A DNA stretch of 64,000 nucleotides from Gammaproteobacteria bacterium (GTDB taxonomy: Bacteria; Pseudomonadota; Gammaproteobacteria; Pseudomonadales; JADFDG01): contig JADFDG010000016.1 in NCBI GenBank assembly GCA_018262975.1, positions 37,575 to 101,574 on the forward strand, given 5' to 3'. The position numbers were made by a program, and so were the translations under genes. The notes under the pieces were generated by a model. It was given only the letters and a program-made list of their open reading frames with translations, was not told the DNA's origin and ran no database searches. Numbering within the stretch: position 1 is the first letter of the stretch; the number at the start of each line of letters is the position of its first letter. Shown piece by piece: positions 1 through 9,662 of the stretch.

Positions 1-22
1 GCGTGAGGCATAGCCGCCAACG

Positions 23-1093
23 CTACGGTGCCGCGCCTGCGGATGTTCCGGCCACTTTTGTGGGCTGCGCCCGTAACCACCGCCCCACCGTATCGTGGGT
101 TTCCCGGCAGACCTGCCGGTTGCACGCGCCGCGCAGCTCCCGCGCACACCAGCCCCCCATGCCATCCTTGCCCACATAGAGCGTTGCGCGTTCCGGGCGA
201 TGCACGCGGTAAACATAGCCGTGCCCTTCAATGATCCGCTGCGCGTAGGTAGCCACGCAGTGGTGCATCAGCTTGCTTTCGCAGCGCAACTCGGCCAGCG
301 AGGTGATGGGCTCGATGTTGTCGTTGCCCGGTATCGGAGGGTCCGGCCACGGCCTGTTCTCGAGTTCGCTGTCGGAGGACTCGGTCCAGAGATGACCGTT
401 CACCTCGATGACGCGCTGGTGGACGCGCTGAATGTCCTCGAGTGTCCGGCAGCGTTCCAGGTGTTGCACGAGCGTCGCGCAGATCGCGGCTTGGCCGGGT
501 TCGTTGCGCACCCACGGCCCCCCGAAATCAACCAGCCGCAGGGTTTCGGTGATTTCCTCGATCACGCGCCGCACGTAAGGCTTGCCCCAGTATCCGGCCA
601 GTTCCTCAACGCCCGGAAACTCACCGCGGCGGTTGCGCGCTTGCGGGTCGTGTTCCATCACGGCGTCCAGCGTGTGGGTGGCTGCAGCCCGGCGCTCGGA
701 ACGCACGCGGGAGAGCAGGCCGAGGTGAGGCCGCCGGCTGTGTCGTGCCCAGGGCGGCAGTGGCTGCCTTACCAGCGCTCGCAGTACCTGTTCAGCCTCC
801 GCGTCGAGGTCGTGGTACGCCATGCGACGCAGGAAGCGCTCGGTGGATGCGGATGCGTCGCAGCCCAGTGCGGCGAGCAGGTCCACCCGCGGCAGTCTGG
901 CCAGTGCGTTCAACTGAGCAACGGTCACGCCAGGTTGCCGGCCGAAGCGTACCAGCAGGAAGAAGAGCATGGCGTTGCCGCCGGCGAGTTCGGCGGTCCA
1001 GCGGTCGCCATCCACCAACTGGCGGGCGATGCGGCGATCGGTGCTGGCGATGGCGTGAAGTACCGGTAATGGTGCGGGACGTGACTTGTCCAT
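23..1093 (-). CDS. PcfJ-like domain protein (copy A, short form)
   Basis: The 356-residue product carries the PcfJ-like signature near its C-terminus: SKLMHHCVATYAQRIIEGHG, followed by a strand-rich segment (VYRVHRPERATLYV). The same HCVxxY pattern recurs in the proteins at 29072-30940 and 34086-35870, so the three are a family. The N-terminal two thirds are helical and leucine/arginine-rich with no motif I recognise. The ATG at 1093 was chosen because AAGGAGT lies about 7 nt upstream; an in-frame extension to 1231 has no such site. It follows the SH3-like gene at 1672-2421 on the same strand, the order seen in copy B. The family is named after a gene of an enterococcal conjugative plasmid, but its biochemical role is unknown to me. 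This copy is much shorter than its two relatives (about 600 residues), lacking most of their N-terminal part. Confidence 0.75.
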   Translation of the reverse strand: MDKSRPAPLPVLHAIASTDRRIARQLVDGDRWTAELAGGNAMLFFLLVRFGRQPGVTVAQLNALARLPRVDLLAALGCDASASTERFLRRMAYHDLDAEAEQVLRALVRQPLPPWARHSRRPHLGLLSRVRSERRAAATHTLDAVMEHDPQARNRRGEFPGVEELAGYWGKPYVRRVIEEITETLRLVDFGGPWVRNEPGQAAICATLVQHLERCRTLEDIQRVHQRVIEVNGHLWTESSDSELENRPWPDPPIPGNDNIEPITSLAELRCESKLMHHCVATYAQRIIEGHGYVYRVHRPERATLYVGKDGMGGWCARELRGACNRQVCRETHDTVGRWLRAQPTKVAGTSAGAAP

Positions 1094-1134
1094 CCAGACT
1101 CCTTGTTGGCTGGTGGACATTCTTGCCGGCGCGT

Positions 1135-1149
1135 GCGCCATTACGTGTC
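1135..1149. promoter_or_regulatory. Degenerate copy of the shared 15-bp operator-like motif
   Basis: GCGCCATTACGTGTC lies about 42 bases upstream of the PcfJ-like gene, between it and the divergent gene at 1201. It matches the consensus GNGACRNGWNGYGTC except at positions 4 and 8. It is listed because it occupies the same place as the better sites, but alone it would not be convincing. Confidence 0.25.
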
Positions 1150-1200
1150 GGAGGCGACTGGAATACTTGCCAGCCTGTTCAAAAGGGAGGCTTATTGCCT

Positions 1201-1584
1201 GTGAGCTGGTACTGGTTGCGCGTTGCGTCACGCCGGGAATTGCTGGATGCCCATGCGGCCGGACGCAGTGTGCTCGCGTCGCCGGCCTGGCACCGGCTCG
1301 ACCTGGTTGCTTCGCCTGGCGTGATTGCCAACCTGCAATCGCTTGCGGTGAGCCTGTTGTCAGGACAGTGGGTGGCCGGCGGGCTGGTGGGTGAGGGTGA
1401 ATGTGCCGCGGTACTCGAGTACGTCCAGCAGGCCTATGAAAGCGCCGATGAATGCGCGGATGCCGCGCGCCTGAGCGAGTGGCTGGTGATGCATTTCGAT
1501 GTCGATGAACCCTTGGTCATCGACTTTTACGAGCCGGCCCTGCACCCGGGCGAGGAGTTCGGGTGGACGCAGCCATTTGACTGA
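1201..1584 (+). CDS. Hypothetical protein, 127 residues, GTG start
   Basis: An acidic soluble protein with helical character and no family I recognise. It begins VSWYWLRVASRRELLDAHAA and ends with an acidic stretch (FDVDEPLVIDFYEPALHPGE). The GTG start at 1201 is preceded by GGGAGG at about 11 nt; the frame runs open further left, but that part is the mirror image of the PcfJ-like gene. It lies between the PcfJ-like and SH3-like genes on the opposite strand, and no counterpart exists at that place in copy B. Codon use is GC-rich like its neighbours. Confidence 0.55.
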   Translation: MSWYWLRVASRRELLDAHAAGRSVLASPAWHRLDLVASPGVIANLQSLAVSLLSGQWVAGGLVGEGECAAVLEYVQQAYESADECADAARLSEWLVMHFDVDEPLVIDFYEPALHPGEEFGWTQPFD

Positions 1585-1671
1585 CGGTGAAACACGTCAT
1601 AGGCGGGCATGGCCGGCTCCCTACAGGAAGGCAATGGGGGCACTTTGCCGTGATGGTGCTGGTTTGCGGGA

Positions 1672-2421
1672 CTACTTCTCCGCCAACCCCACCACTACCT
1701 CGCGCGTCACGCGGATGTCCTCGCCGGAGATGTCCAGGGTGTCCCAGCTCGCGCGCACGACGATCGTGCCCTGGCCTTGCTCGCGCAGGACCTTGAGCGT
1801 CCCGGCCGTGCGGTCGGCGCCGCGGCGATCGCCATCGACCCACTGCGTGCCCTCGTGGAAGAACAGGTCGTGCGTGACGCCGAGGCGCTGCAGTTCGTCG
1901 AGACCGCGGCGCACGTCGGGACCGTTGGTGGCGTGGGCGATGAGCGGGGCGCGCAGCTGGCGGGTGGACCATTCCACCTCGCCACGCTCGTCGGTGTCCT
2001 CGTCCACGCCGATCACCTCGCGCAGGCTGGCAAGCGTGTCGGCCCAGCGCAGTTCGGCGCCCAGTTCGCGGCGGGCCTGCCGGCGTTCGGCGGCAGTGTC
2101 GCGCGGCCGGGTGGGCTGCACGTCGGCGTCGGCCAGCACCATGTAGCCGAACTCCTCCTCGTCTGTACCGCCTTCCTGCTGGCAGAAGCGCTTCCAGAGG
2201 TCGGGGGCGTTGCGCAGGGTGTGGCTGTCCCACTCGAGGGTCAGCATCTGCTTGCCGTCGGGCAGGTCCTCGATCTCGGAGACGATGCCCACCCAGCCGG
2301 CCAGGGACACGTCGTCCCACCAGCCGCCCTTGCTGTTCACGTACTCGATGTCCGGGTCGTCGACGCCACGGCGTACCTTCACGGCGTCGCCGATGTCGTA
2401 CTGGGGCTGCTGGTCGGTCAT
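1672..2421 (-). CDS. SH3-like protein of unknown family (copy A)
   Basis: The 249-residue protein opens with a beta-rich segment (YDIGDAVKVRRGVDDPDIEY, then GWVGIVSEI and PDGKQMLTLEWDSHTL) that reads like an SH3/KOW-type barrel. The protein at 30937-31659 shares this segment almost position for position: GD.VR, DP.I, W.GI, PDG.Q, T.EWD..TL, W.RF, FGY, RDT. The two are therefore paralogues. The C-terminal half has a second strand-rich part (GTIVVRASWDTLDISGEDIR). The ATG at 2421 has GGAGG about 9 nt upstream. A 15-bp operator-like motif lies 60 bases upstream. The gene sits between the PcfJ-like gene and the restriction operon. Function unknown; a nucleic-acid or protein adaptor role is only a guess from the fold impression. 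Confidence 0.7.
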   Translation of the reverse strand: MTDQQPQYDIGDAVKVRRGVDDPDIEYVNSKGGWWDDVSLAGWVGIVSEIEDLPDGKQMLTLEWDSHTLRNAPDLWKRFCQQEGGTDEEEFGYMVLADADVQPTRPRDTAAERRQARRELGAELRWADTLASLREVIGVDEDTDERGEVEWSTRQLRAPLIAHATNGPDVRRGLDELQRLGVTHDLFFHEGTQWVDGDRRGADRTAGTLKVLREQGQGTIVVRASWDTLDISGEDIRVTREVVVGLAEK

Positions 2422-2480
2422 GGCAGGTGCCTCCGGGTGGGGAGCGAGGGGCTCCGGGGAGGCTATGGTGGGGTTGGGGA

Positions 2481-2495
2481 GGGACGGGATGTGTC
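2481..2495. promoter_or_regulatory. Shared operator-like motif, site 1
   Basis: GGGACGGGATGTGTC lies about 60 bases upstream of the SH3-like gene (start 2421). It matches sites at 15770, 18074, 25577, 33199 and 35907. The inverted half-sites GAC and GTC with a fixed spacing suggest a dimeric repressor, possibly one of the two WYL proteins. Confidence 0.55.
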
Positions 2496-2579
2496 GTGCG
2501 TGGACAAGCCCAGCCCGTCGGGGCATCCCACGGCCTTCAGGCCGACCTGCTGAAGCCGAGTCGTGATGGGTATTCGGAG

Positions 2580-3596
2580 TCAGGGCGCTATTCGACCGTT
2601 CTGGACTATGTAGTTGCGCACGGCCTTCCCGCTCTCTGCGTCCATGCCGAACATGGTGCTCATAAATACGTAGTTGGTGCCGGTGACCTGCTTGATCTCG
2701 GCAGCAGACATGGGAGGATTCACGCGCTGGAAACGATTGAGTTTCATGGCGTATTCCTCGTCAGCATCTTCGGGGTTGCCTTGATAGGGGAGCTTCATAA
2801 TCTTGCCGTCTGCCTCGCCAAACGCGACGATGCCAACACCTGACTGGTACAAGAAGACGACGTCGCCTTTCTGCAAGCGTTCGATCTTGTACTTCCACGG
2901 GTCGTAGTACGCCGCAGCCTTACCTTCAGACAGCATCGCGTGGTGGTCGACTTCGCTGTTGCCGATGTTGGTATTGAGGATGTAATAGCCCTCGGAATAG
3001 TCCTCGTAGGGGTTGTCGGTGACCCTGAACGGAGACATTTCCAGAAGCATCTCGTCCGTCCCGCCGGCATAGATCCTGTAAACCCATGGGCGAGTATCCA
3101 AGCCTGCTTGCCGCCAGTACTGGATAACTTCACGAGTCTTGCGGTCAATGCCATTCGTCATTACGACGAAGATCTGCTTCCGGTTGTAGTTGGCTTCGCT
3201 GAGCTCCACCCCAAACTTGGCCTTATGCGCTGCCTTGAGCTCGTGAGACTGCCCAAAGGAGCGGCGATAGATTCGATCAAGGTCGGCATAACTTGAGCCG
3301 CCAAAGATCTGGCCGTACCTGAGGACCTGTAGCAGATTTGAACTGTCGGCCTCCCATGCCTTCAGTTCGAAGATAAACAGGTCTCCGTCCCGGTTGAGGG
3401 CCATCAAATCAGGCTCTTCCTGCCAGTGGCGCGATTGCATGAGTAGCAACAGCTCATCTTCGGGAAATAGCCGGTCCATGGTCTTGAACAGAACGTCCTG
3501 CAGGCCGCGCTCATCAAAGCCGAAATCTTGAAGGCGCTTTGCGCGACGCTTTTCAGCTTGGCCAGACTTGGTGTTCACATTCAGTAGCATGATCAA
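2580..3596 (-). CDS. NucS/DUF91-like PD-(D/E)XK nuclease with C-terminal EVE-like domain
   Basis: The 338-residue protein has a PD-(D/E)XK core at residues 60-80: EEPDLMALNRDGDLFIFELK, with acidic E/D and the E-x-K pair visible. A C-terminal part (GDVVFLYQSGVGIVAFGEA) resembles EVE/YTH-like modified-base binding domains. This layout suggests a DNA endonuclease that could sense base modification. It is the last gene of the minus-strand restriction operon, 31 bases after the PLD gene. Base composition is visibly less GC-rich than the flanking SH3-like gene, consistent with separate origin. The nuclease motif is seen; the EVE-like call is weaker. Confidence 0.7.
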   Translation of the reverse strand: MIMLLNVNTKSGQAEKRRAKRLQDFGFDERGLQDVLFKTMDRLFPEDELLLLMQSRHWQEEPDLMALNRDGDLFIFELKAWEADSSNLLQVLRYGQIFGGSSYADLDRIYRRSFGQSHELKAAHKAKFGVELSEANYNRKQIFVVMTNGIDRKTREVIQYWRQAGLDTRPWVYRIYAGGTDEMLLEMSPFRVTDNPYEDYSEGYYILNTNIGNSEVDHHAMLSEGKAAAYYDPWKYKIERLQKGDVVFLYQSGVGIVAFGEADGKIMKLPYQGNPEDADEEYAMKLNRFQRVNPPMSAAEIKQVTGTNYVFMSTMFGMDAESGKAVRNYIVQNGRIAP

Positions 3597-3627
3597 CTCC
3601 AGTGAGGACTAAGCTTCATCCGCCGGG

Positions 3628-4707
3628 TCAGAACCAGCCGTAGCTGCGTGTCGCCGTCGATCCCCACGTACCAAGAGCCTTTGACTTGGCAATCACCTCG
3701 GCGGCTTCACTCTCGCGCTCGATAGAAAGCTTGAGTCTGCCCATTTGGGTAACGCGGATTACCAAGACGCCTTTGTGGGACCTCTTTGCCCATGCCGCAC
3801 GTGGAACCTCCAGGCCGACATTCAGTCGCCACATGTTGTTGGCGCCGTACCATCCAAAGGCCAGATTGCGAGTGGTGTCGTCCTGGCATATAAACGCCAG
3901 GTCCTTCTGTGCCGTCCTCTTGGTTCCGGTCAGGTTTGCCAGCCGCTCGCCAACAGCCTTCGGAAACTCAACCTGATACTGCCCGTCATTGCCCGTATGG
4001 GACTCCAGGCCAACCCAGATCGTCTTTGCCCGTTCTGAGCTGAGGGCTGGGTTCTTCGGGGTGAAGGTCCTCGACTTCTTGCGCTTTTTGCCAGAAGCTC
4101 CGCCCGAGCTGACAGTATCCTGATCACCCCCAGTTGTGCTCACGTCATCGATGTTGGACAAATCCTCGAGGGTCCGTCGCTGCATGATCTCCGTGAACTT
4201 GTCTTCATAGGTCGATATTGCTGATTGCGTTGCCTTGTCGGACAGTGCCCAGAGTGTTGAAAACGCGTTCGCTGACTGCTTGACGATCGATGTATCTTCA
4301 GTCGTCAGGCCGACCTCAAGATTCTTGCGCAAACCATTGCCAGTGAAATTTGCGGATCCGAGATATGCAACAGATGGGGTCTTGATGGCGCCTGCTGAGG
4401 TAAATGCGGATCCTGCAACCATCATTTTCGGGTGGAAAATGTACTTGCCGTGCGTCGCTAGCCGAACATTCCACCCGGCATCGACGAGCAATCGGATGGC
4501 TTGCGGATGGCTTACCCAGCCAGAAAGTCCGATCACGATTCTCTTTTCGCCACGGCTCTTCTTGAACAGATTCATCAGGGCAAGAGCGCCATCCCGGGTA
4601 ACGTAGGCGGAGGCAATGGCCAGTGCGCCGTGCTTCTTGCTGACAACGGCGCTCCGGAAGTGATCCTCAAAAGTGTCGTGAATCCCACTGATAACTACGG
4701 AAGACAT
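3628..4707 (-). CDS. PLD-family nuclease, NgoFVII-like
   Basis: The 359-residue protein has one HKD-type motif in the first half: HPKMMVAGS, followed by YLGSANFTGNGLRKNLEVG. That is the spacing of phospholipase-D-type nucleases such as NgoFVII/BfiI, which dimerise to build one active site. A Lys/Arg-rich linker (about residues 195-220) leads to a C-terminal domain of about 140 residues, possibly the DNA-recognition part. It lies 15 bases after the Mod gene at 4723-6663 and before the NucS-like gene. Role in the operon is inferred to be DNA cleavage; known PLD members also exist in DISARM, but its other core genes are absent here. Confidence 0.75.
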   Translation of the reverse strand: MSSVVISGIHDTFEDHFRSAVVSKKHGALAIASAYVTRDGALALMNLFKKSRGEKRIVIGLSGWVSHPQAIRLLVDAGWNVRLATHGKYIFHPKMMVAGSAFTSAGAIKTPSVAYLGSANFTGNGLRKNLEVGLTTEDTSIVKQSANAFSTLWALSDKATQSAISTYEDKFTEIMQRRTLEDLSNIDDVSTTGGDQDTVSSGGASGKKRKKSRTFTPKNPALSSERAKTIWVGLESHTGNDGQYQVEFPKAVGERLANLTGTKRTAQKDLAFICQDDTTRNLAFGWYGANNMWRLNVGLEVPRAAWAKRSHKGVLVIRVTQMGRLKLSIERESEAAEVIAKSKALGTWGSTATRSYGWF

Positions 4708-4722
4708 GGTTCAACTCCTTCC

Positions 4723-6663
4723 TTAGATTGAAATGACGCGGGGTATTCCTGCCTGCTCAAGCGCCAAGGTCAAATTCGCCTTTGCGACATCGTCTCTAAA
4801 TGCTGAGTCCAGGAATACAACACAGGTCTCTACTGCGGCGTCGTTCTCGTTCCGCCAGCGAATGATTTCGCCGGAGATTGCATCAGTTTCTGCAGGGTCT
4901 ATGGGTGCTTCGAGGCAGGCAATCAGCACGCCATTCGCCACGTTGAATACGGTCTTGCCGCCGCAATCCCTGCTTTCCACGCGCGTTGTCAGGGGAATCC
5001 CGAGCTTAAGCAGGAGCTCACTGAGAATATCGTCTTTGGAGCGGCCTTCGACGATAGGCGTTGAATGGTCAAGGAGCGACGCAGCGATATCCTTTGCGAC
5101 CGGATTCCAGGCCTTGATGTTGCTGGTGTCGAGTCGATAGGCCTTGAAGCCCCAGTCGCGCCCTGGGGTCGAATCCCGCGCACGCATATGCCCGGATGCC
5201 AGCTTCAGGCGCTCCCGAGTCAGCGCGGCAATGCTCAAGGGCAGTCCATGGGACTGCAGGTATCGGGCGGCAACGTCGTGTTCCTTGTCATGCGGGTCTA
5301 TGGGCTCTGGAAGCTGGACAAGGATGAAGCGCCGGTTGTGACCGTCCTCCAGATTCTTCTGCCAGACTGCGTGTCCTGTCGTTCCGGAGCCGGCAAAGAA
5401 ATCCAGGACAATGTCATTTTCCTGCGTGCAACTACCGATGAGATACTTCAGCAGGCTGATTGGTTTCGGGTACTTGAACACGGCGGCGCCGAACAGCTCC
5501 CGAATTTCGGTCGTCGCATTCTCGTTTGTGCCTACGCCAACGTTCTCGTCAATCAGGTTGGGCAGCGCCTCGCGGCCATAGCTGGCCTTTTCGTAGCTTG
5601 GCAAGAGGCGACGCGTCGATATGCGGACCATCACGCCGTTCGCCATCTGTTCTTCGAGGTATGCCTGGCTCCAGCGGAACCTTGCCTTAAGGCGGACAGG
5701 CCTGATGAATTGCCCGGCCTTTACCTCGGTCTGCTCGAGCAGCTCGACACTGTAGCTGTCTGAACCATACATCCCGGGTTCGAGAACGCCGTCTTCAATG
5801 CCGGTTGCCAGGCCTGCTGGAAACTCCAGCACAGAAATCGCATTGGGCTGGTTGAGCAGCGTGTTCGCGCTTTGGGCTGGCTTCTCAATACCCAGTAGTG
5901 GTCGGGCTGTGCGCTGCCTTTCATAGCAAAGCACGTACTCGGTGACTGTCTTGGTCTTGACAGACAGTGCGGCAGGTGTCCTGGTGCGTACCCAGGAAAA
6001 CAGTTCAACGAAATTCTCTTCCCCGAAAATCTCGTCGCAAATCGCCTTGAGATTCGAAAGCTCTCCCTGGTCGATGCTGATGAATATCACACCATCCGGA
6101 TGCAGCAGCGAGCGTGCCAGACGCAGTCGCGGGTACATCATGTTGAGCCAGTTTGTATGAAACCGGCCGCTCTTGTCAGTGTTGGTGTCGATCCGGGCGC
6201 CATCCTCGGTCTGCCCGGTCAGCCTGAGATAGTTGTGCAGATTATCCGAATAGTCGTCCGGATAGACGAAGTCCTTGCCGGTGTTATATGGCGGATCGAT
6301 GTAGATCAGCTTGATCTTTGAGCTGTACGCCTTCTGCAGAAGCTTCAGGACCTCAAGGTTGTCGCCATCGATAACGAGGTTTTCAGACGTTTCAGAGTCC
6401 AGGCCGTGGTTGGTCAGTGGACGCAGGGTGCCGGTCGATGGGGTCAGCGCGAGGCGGCGGGCATTCCTTTTCCCGTGCCAGTTAAGGCCGAAGCGTTCTT
6501 CTGCCTGGTCCGTCGCCAGCCCCAGGGATGCGCGCAGGGCATCGATGTCGAGCTGACCATCGGCCAACGCCTCCGGAAAGCGGTCGCGAAGCCACTGAGC
6601 ATTCTCGGCAACAAGATCAGCCGACAGGGACTCGGGATCATTCAGGTTGATCCGTTGGATCAT
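4723..6663 (-). CDS. mod: Type III N6-adenine DNA methyltransferase, Mod subunit 1
   Basis: This 646-residue protein has motif IV IYIDPPYNTGKDFVYP and, later, motif I DFFAGSGTTGHAV: the order DPPY before FxGxG is that of beta-class methyltransferases, including type III Mod. Methyl transfer from SAM to adenine N6 in a short asymmetric site is the family role. The region between the motifs is the presumed target-recognition domain (roughly residues 220-390). Length equals that of usual Mod proteins. It lies 10 bases after res. Its N-terminal 200 residues closely parallel the second Mod (9663-11618), while the middle differs, so the two probably read different sites. Confidence 0.92.
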   Translation of the reverse strand: MIQRINLNDPESLSADLVAENAQWLRDRFPEALADGQLDIDALRASLGLATDQAEERFGLNWHGKRNARRLALTPSTGTLRPLTNHGLDSETSENLVIDGDNLEVLKLLQKAYSSKIKLIYIDPPYNTGKDFVYPDDYSDNLHNYLRLTGQTEDGARIDTNTDKSGRFHTNWLNMMYPRLRLARSLLHPDGVIFISIDQGELSNLKAICDEIFGEENFVELFSWVRTRTPAALSVKTKTVTEYVLCYERQRTARPLLGIEKPAQSANTLLNQPNAISVLEFPAGLATGIEDGVLEPGMYGSDSYSVELLEQTEVKAGQFIRPVRLKARFRWSQAYLEEQMANGVMVRISTRRLLPSYEKASYGREALPNLIDENVGVGTNENATTEIRELFGAAVFKYPKPISLLKYLIGSCTQENDIVLDFFAGSGTTGHAVWQKNLEDGHNRRFILVQLPEPIDPHDKEHDVAARYLQSHGLPLSIAALTRERLKLASGHMRARDSTPGRDWGFKAYRLDTSNIKAWNPVAKDIAASLLDHSTPIVEGRSKDDILSELLLKLGIPLTTRVESRDCGGKTVFNVANGVLIACLEAPIDPAETDAISGEIIRWRNENDAAVETCVVFLDSAFRDDVAKANLTLALEQAGIPRVISI

Positions 6664-6673
6664 GCTGTAAACC

Positions 6674-9661
6674 TCAAACGTGCTTCATCAGGTCGGCGGT
6701 ATCTGTCGCGACCACGTATCGTGCTGGATTCTCGCCAATGGACAGGGCTTCAAAATGTGCACGTCCGCAGGCGATCCTTGCTGCTTCCTTGGTTCGCAGG
6801 TCCTGTACCAGCAGGCTACCCTTGGTTTCCACTACGAAGTAGAGACGCTCCTCGCCTTCCTTCTCAACCAGTACGGCCCAGTCCGGGTTGTAGGTGCCGA
6901 GTGGGGTAGGGATCTTGAACCAGTCCGGCAGCTTGGCGTACACCTTCACGGCGCTGTTGGCTTCCAGTTCCTCCGCGAACTTGCGCTCGATGCCACCGGA
7001 GTCGTAAACGACGTGCTCGTACACGCACTTTTCCACGGCGAGCATGTTGGACAGATAGCCGGAAAGCTCCTTCTCGACAAAGAGTTCCTGAGCCCAGTAG
7101 GCGTGGTCGCCGATACGCTGGTACTTGATGCCATCGACCAGCGCCAGGCGCCGGGCGGCATTGATGGCGTCCGCGGCCTGTTCGATGAACTGTTGGGGGT
7201 TGCGCCGGAAGTCATCCAGACGTCCGCACTCCAGCAGGATCTTCACCAGACTGCGGCGGGTCAGCTGAGTTTTGTCCTGCAGGTCGGTTAGTACGTCCGG
7301 CAGCTCGATGGCATCGTCATTCAGCGTCACGGGAGCATCGGTCCTGGCAGTTCCGGCCTCCACGCCACCACGTCCGATCGCGAGGTCGGCCTTGCGCCAG
7401 GAGAGGCGGGTACGGTTGATCGGTGGCGAGTGACGAATGGCGTCGATGCAATCGCGGATAAGCTTGTCGTTGTCGAAGTTGACCCGATAGGTGGTGTGGT
7501 GCTTGATGCGGTCCCACAGGGCCTTGAACTCGGCACTCTGCAGTCGCGCTTCGCGCGTATGAACCACCTTGCGCTCGTCGGCGTTGCGAACCTCGAGGCG
7601 GCCGGCGACCTTGCGCAGCAGTTCGCGAACCTGCGGCAGCAGGTCCTTGTACTGGTCGGGCAGGGACAGCGTGTTGTTCTTCATGGCGGCACGCAGGCTG
7701 TCCTGGACCCGCCCGGCTGCATCGACGAGCTGTTGGTCCTTGAGGTAGTTCCAGATCGCCTCCGAACCCTGGGCGCCCAGTGCGTGGGCAGTGCTTTGAG
7801 CATCGCGGGTCTGGATGGCGGCAAACAGGTGCTTCTCGACGATGCCAAAGCGGATGCCGGTATCTGCCTCGATTTCCTTCTGCAGGTTCTCGGCAAACTT
7901 CTCGTAGCTCTCGGTGGCAATAACCGTCAGCGTATTGATATCCGTCCCACGTACCCGTTCGCCGTTCTGGTTGACGCACAGGCGCAGGCCGCGGCCAATG
8001 GTCTGGCGCCGCTTGCGCTCGGTATTCATGTCGCGCAGGACGCAGATCTGGAAGACGTTCGGGTTGTCCCAGCCTTCGCCGAGTGCGGAGTGCGAGAAGA
8101 TGAACTTCAACTTTGTGTCGAAGCTCAGCAGGGCCTCCTTCTCCCGCATGATCAGGTTGAAGGCGCGTTCGGCATTCTCGCGCCCGGAAGCATTTCCTTC
8201 ATCGGTATCGGTCAGTCGGCCGCGCTTGTCGATGGAAAAGTAGCCCTCGTGCACGGCAGGGGCTTCTACCGACAGGTCAATCTCTTCAAAGAGGCTCTTG
8301 TACTCCGGTAGCTTGGCAGCGCGCTGGTACTCCTCCTCAAAGATCCGGGCCAGCCGGCCCTTGGTGGCATTGCCGTCATCGTCGTACTGGCGGTAGTCGT
8401 GTACGGACTTGATGAAGAACAGGCTGAGCACCTTGATGCCCTGAGGCCCGCGCAGCTTCTCCTTTTCGAGGTGCTCCTTGATGGTGCGGCGAATCATCTG
8501 GCGGTCCAGCTCGTCCGGGTTGACGCCGCCATGCACATCGCCGGGGCGCATCATGAGCTCGCCGCCCGGGTAACGGAGCTCCATGAGCTGTTCTGCACGT
8601 GACGCGCGCAGATCGCCAACGCGGTATTCGGCGTAGATGGCACGGTTGGTTTCCTGTTCGAGCAGGTCGCCGGACTGGACCTCGATTTCGACCGGCTCAG
8701 GCCCGTTGCCACGGTCGCGGTGAACAATGATCCGGGCGCGGATGGCGCCGCGCTTGTTGGTGACGGATACCAGCTCCACGTAGGGCTTGTTGAAATTGCC
8801 GTCGATGCTGGCCGAGGCGACCTCGATCTGCTTGACCAGGCGGCGCTCGTAAGCATCTACCGCGTCCAGGCGGTAGACCATGTGGTGCTTCGGGTTGGGC
8901 ACGTGCGTTGCCGAATAGCGCAGGGTGCAGAGCGGATTCATTTCGTCCAGGGCCTTTTTGCCCTGGCCTTCCAGGCCGCCGTCAACGGATTGCGGCTCGT
9001 CCACGATGACGATGGGGCGGGTCGCCTTGATCAGGTCAATGGGGCGCTCGCCGCCGGTCTTCTCGGAGTCCTTGTAGAGGTTGTTGACGTCCTTCTTGTT
9101 GATGGCGCCGACGGTGACCACCATGATCTGGATGTTGGGGCTGGTGGCAAAGTTGCGCACCTTGCCGAGCTCGGACGAGTCGTAGACGAAGTACTCGAAC
9201 GGCACGTTGGCGTACAGGCTGCGCAGGTGGTCGTTCGTCATGTCGATGGTCTTGTACACGCCCTCCTTGATGGCAACGGAAGGGACAACGATGACGAACT
9301 TGGTGAACCCGTAGCGACGGTTCAGTTCGAATATGGTGCGCAGGTAGACGTAGGTCTTGCCGGTCCCGGTCTCCATTTCGATGGTGAAGTCGCCGGACGC
9401 CAGGGTGTCTGATGGCCGCAAGCCGTTCTCCAGCTGGATGGCCTGCAGGTTTTCCAGGATCTGGTCGTCCAGCAAGGACAGCCGGTTGCCGATACCCAGG
9501 CTGCCTTCGGCGAAGGCATCCATCTGTGGGCCACCGGTGTTGTGGGTGACCGTGAACTCGGTGCGGCAGATCTCCTGCCCGCGAAACAGGCCGCACACCG
9601 ACTCGATGGCGGCCTGCTGGTAGTCGAGGCTGGACTCGAAGTGGATCTTCATCGTGGCCAC
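6674..9661 (-). CDS. res: Type III restriction enzyme, Res subunit
   Basis: The 995-residue protein combines an SF2 helicase-translocase with a C-terminal nuclease. Walker A is METGTGKTYVYLRTI (about residue 95), Walker B is IVIVDEPQS, and motif VI is TIGRGLRLCVNQNGERVRG. The nuclease shows PDWAVLV and FVVETKGS, a PD-(D/E)XK arrangement near residue 930. Length matches EcoP15I-type Res. In this family Res needs Mod for site recognition and ATP for communication between two inversely oriented sites. It lies between two Mod genes, starting one base after the stop of the upstream mod, which implies one transcript. All motifs appear intact, so the enzyme is likely active. Confidence 0.93.
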   Translation of the reverse strand: MATMKIHFESSLDYQQAAIESVCGLFRGQEICRTEFTVTHNTGGPQMDAFAEGSLGIGNRLSLLDDQILENLQAIQLENGLRPSDTLASGDFTIEMETGTGKTYVYLRTIFELNRRYGFTKFVIVVPSVAIKEGVYKTIDMTNDHLRSLYANVPFEYFVYDSSELGKVRNFATSPNIQIMVVTVGAINKKDVNNLYKDSEKTGGERPIDLIKATRPIVIVDEPQSVDGGLEGQGKKALDEMNPLCTLRYSATHVPNPKHHMVYRLDAVDAYERRLVKQIEVASASIDGNFNKPYVELVSVTNKRGAIRARIIVHRDRGNGPEPVEIEVQSGDLLEQETNRAIYAEYRVGDLRASRAEQLMELRYPGGELMMRPGDVHGGVNPDELDRQMIRRTIKEHLEKEKLRGPQGIKVLSLFFIKSVHDYRQYDDDGNATKGRLARIFEEEYQRAAKLPEYKSLFEEIDLSVEAPAVHEGYFSIDKRGRLTDTDEGNASGRENAERAFNLIMREKEALLSFDTKLKFIFSHSALGEGWDNPNVFQICVLRDMNTERKRRQTIGRGLRLCVNQNGERVRGTDINTLTVIATESYEKFAENLQKEIEADTGIRFGIVEKHLFAAIQTRDAQSTAHALGAQGSEAIWNYLKDQQLVDAAGRVQDSLRAAMKNNTLSLPDQYKDLLPQVRELLRKVAGRLEVRNADERKVVHTREARLQSAEFKALWDRIKHHTTYRVNFDNDKLIRDCIDAIRHSPPINRTRLSWRKADLAIGRGGVEAGTARTDAPVTLNDDAIELPDVLTDLQDKTQLTRRSLVKILLECGRLDDFRRNPQQFIEQAADAINAARRLALVDGIKYQRIGDHAYWAQELFVEKELSGYLSNMLAVEKCVYEHVVYDSGGIERKFAEELEANSAVKVYAKLPDWFKIPTPLGTYNPDWAVLVEKEGEERLYFVVETKGSLLVQDLRTKEAARIACGRAHFEALSIGENPARYVVATDTADLMKHV

Positions 9662-9662
9662 C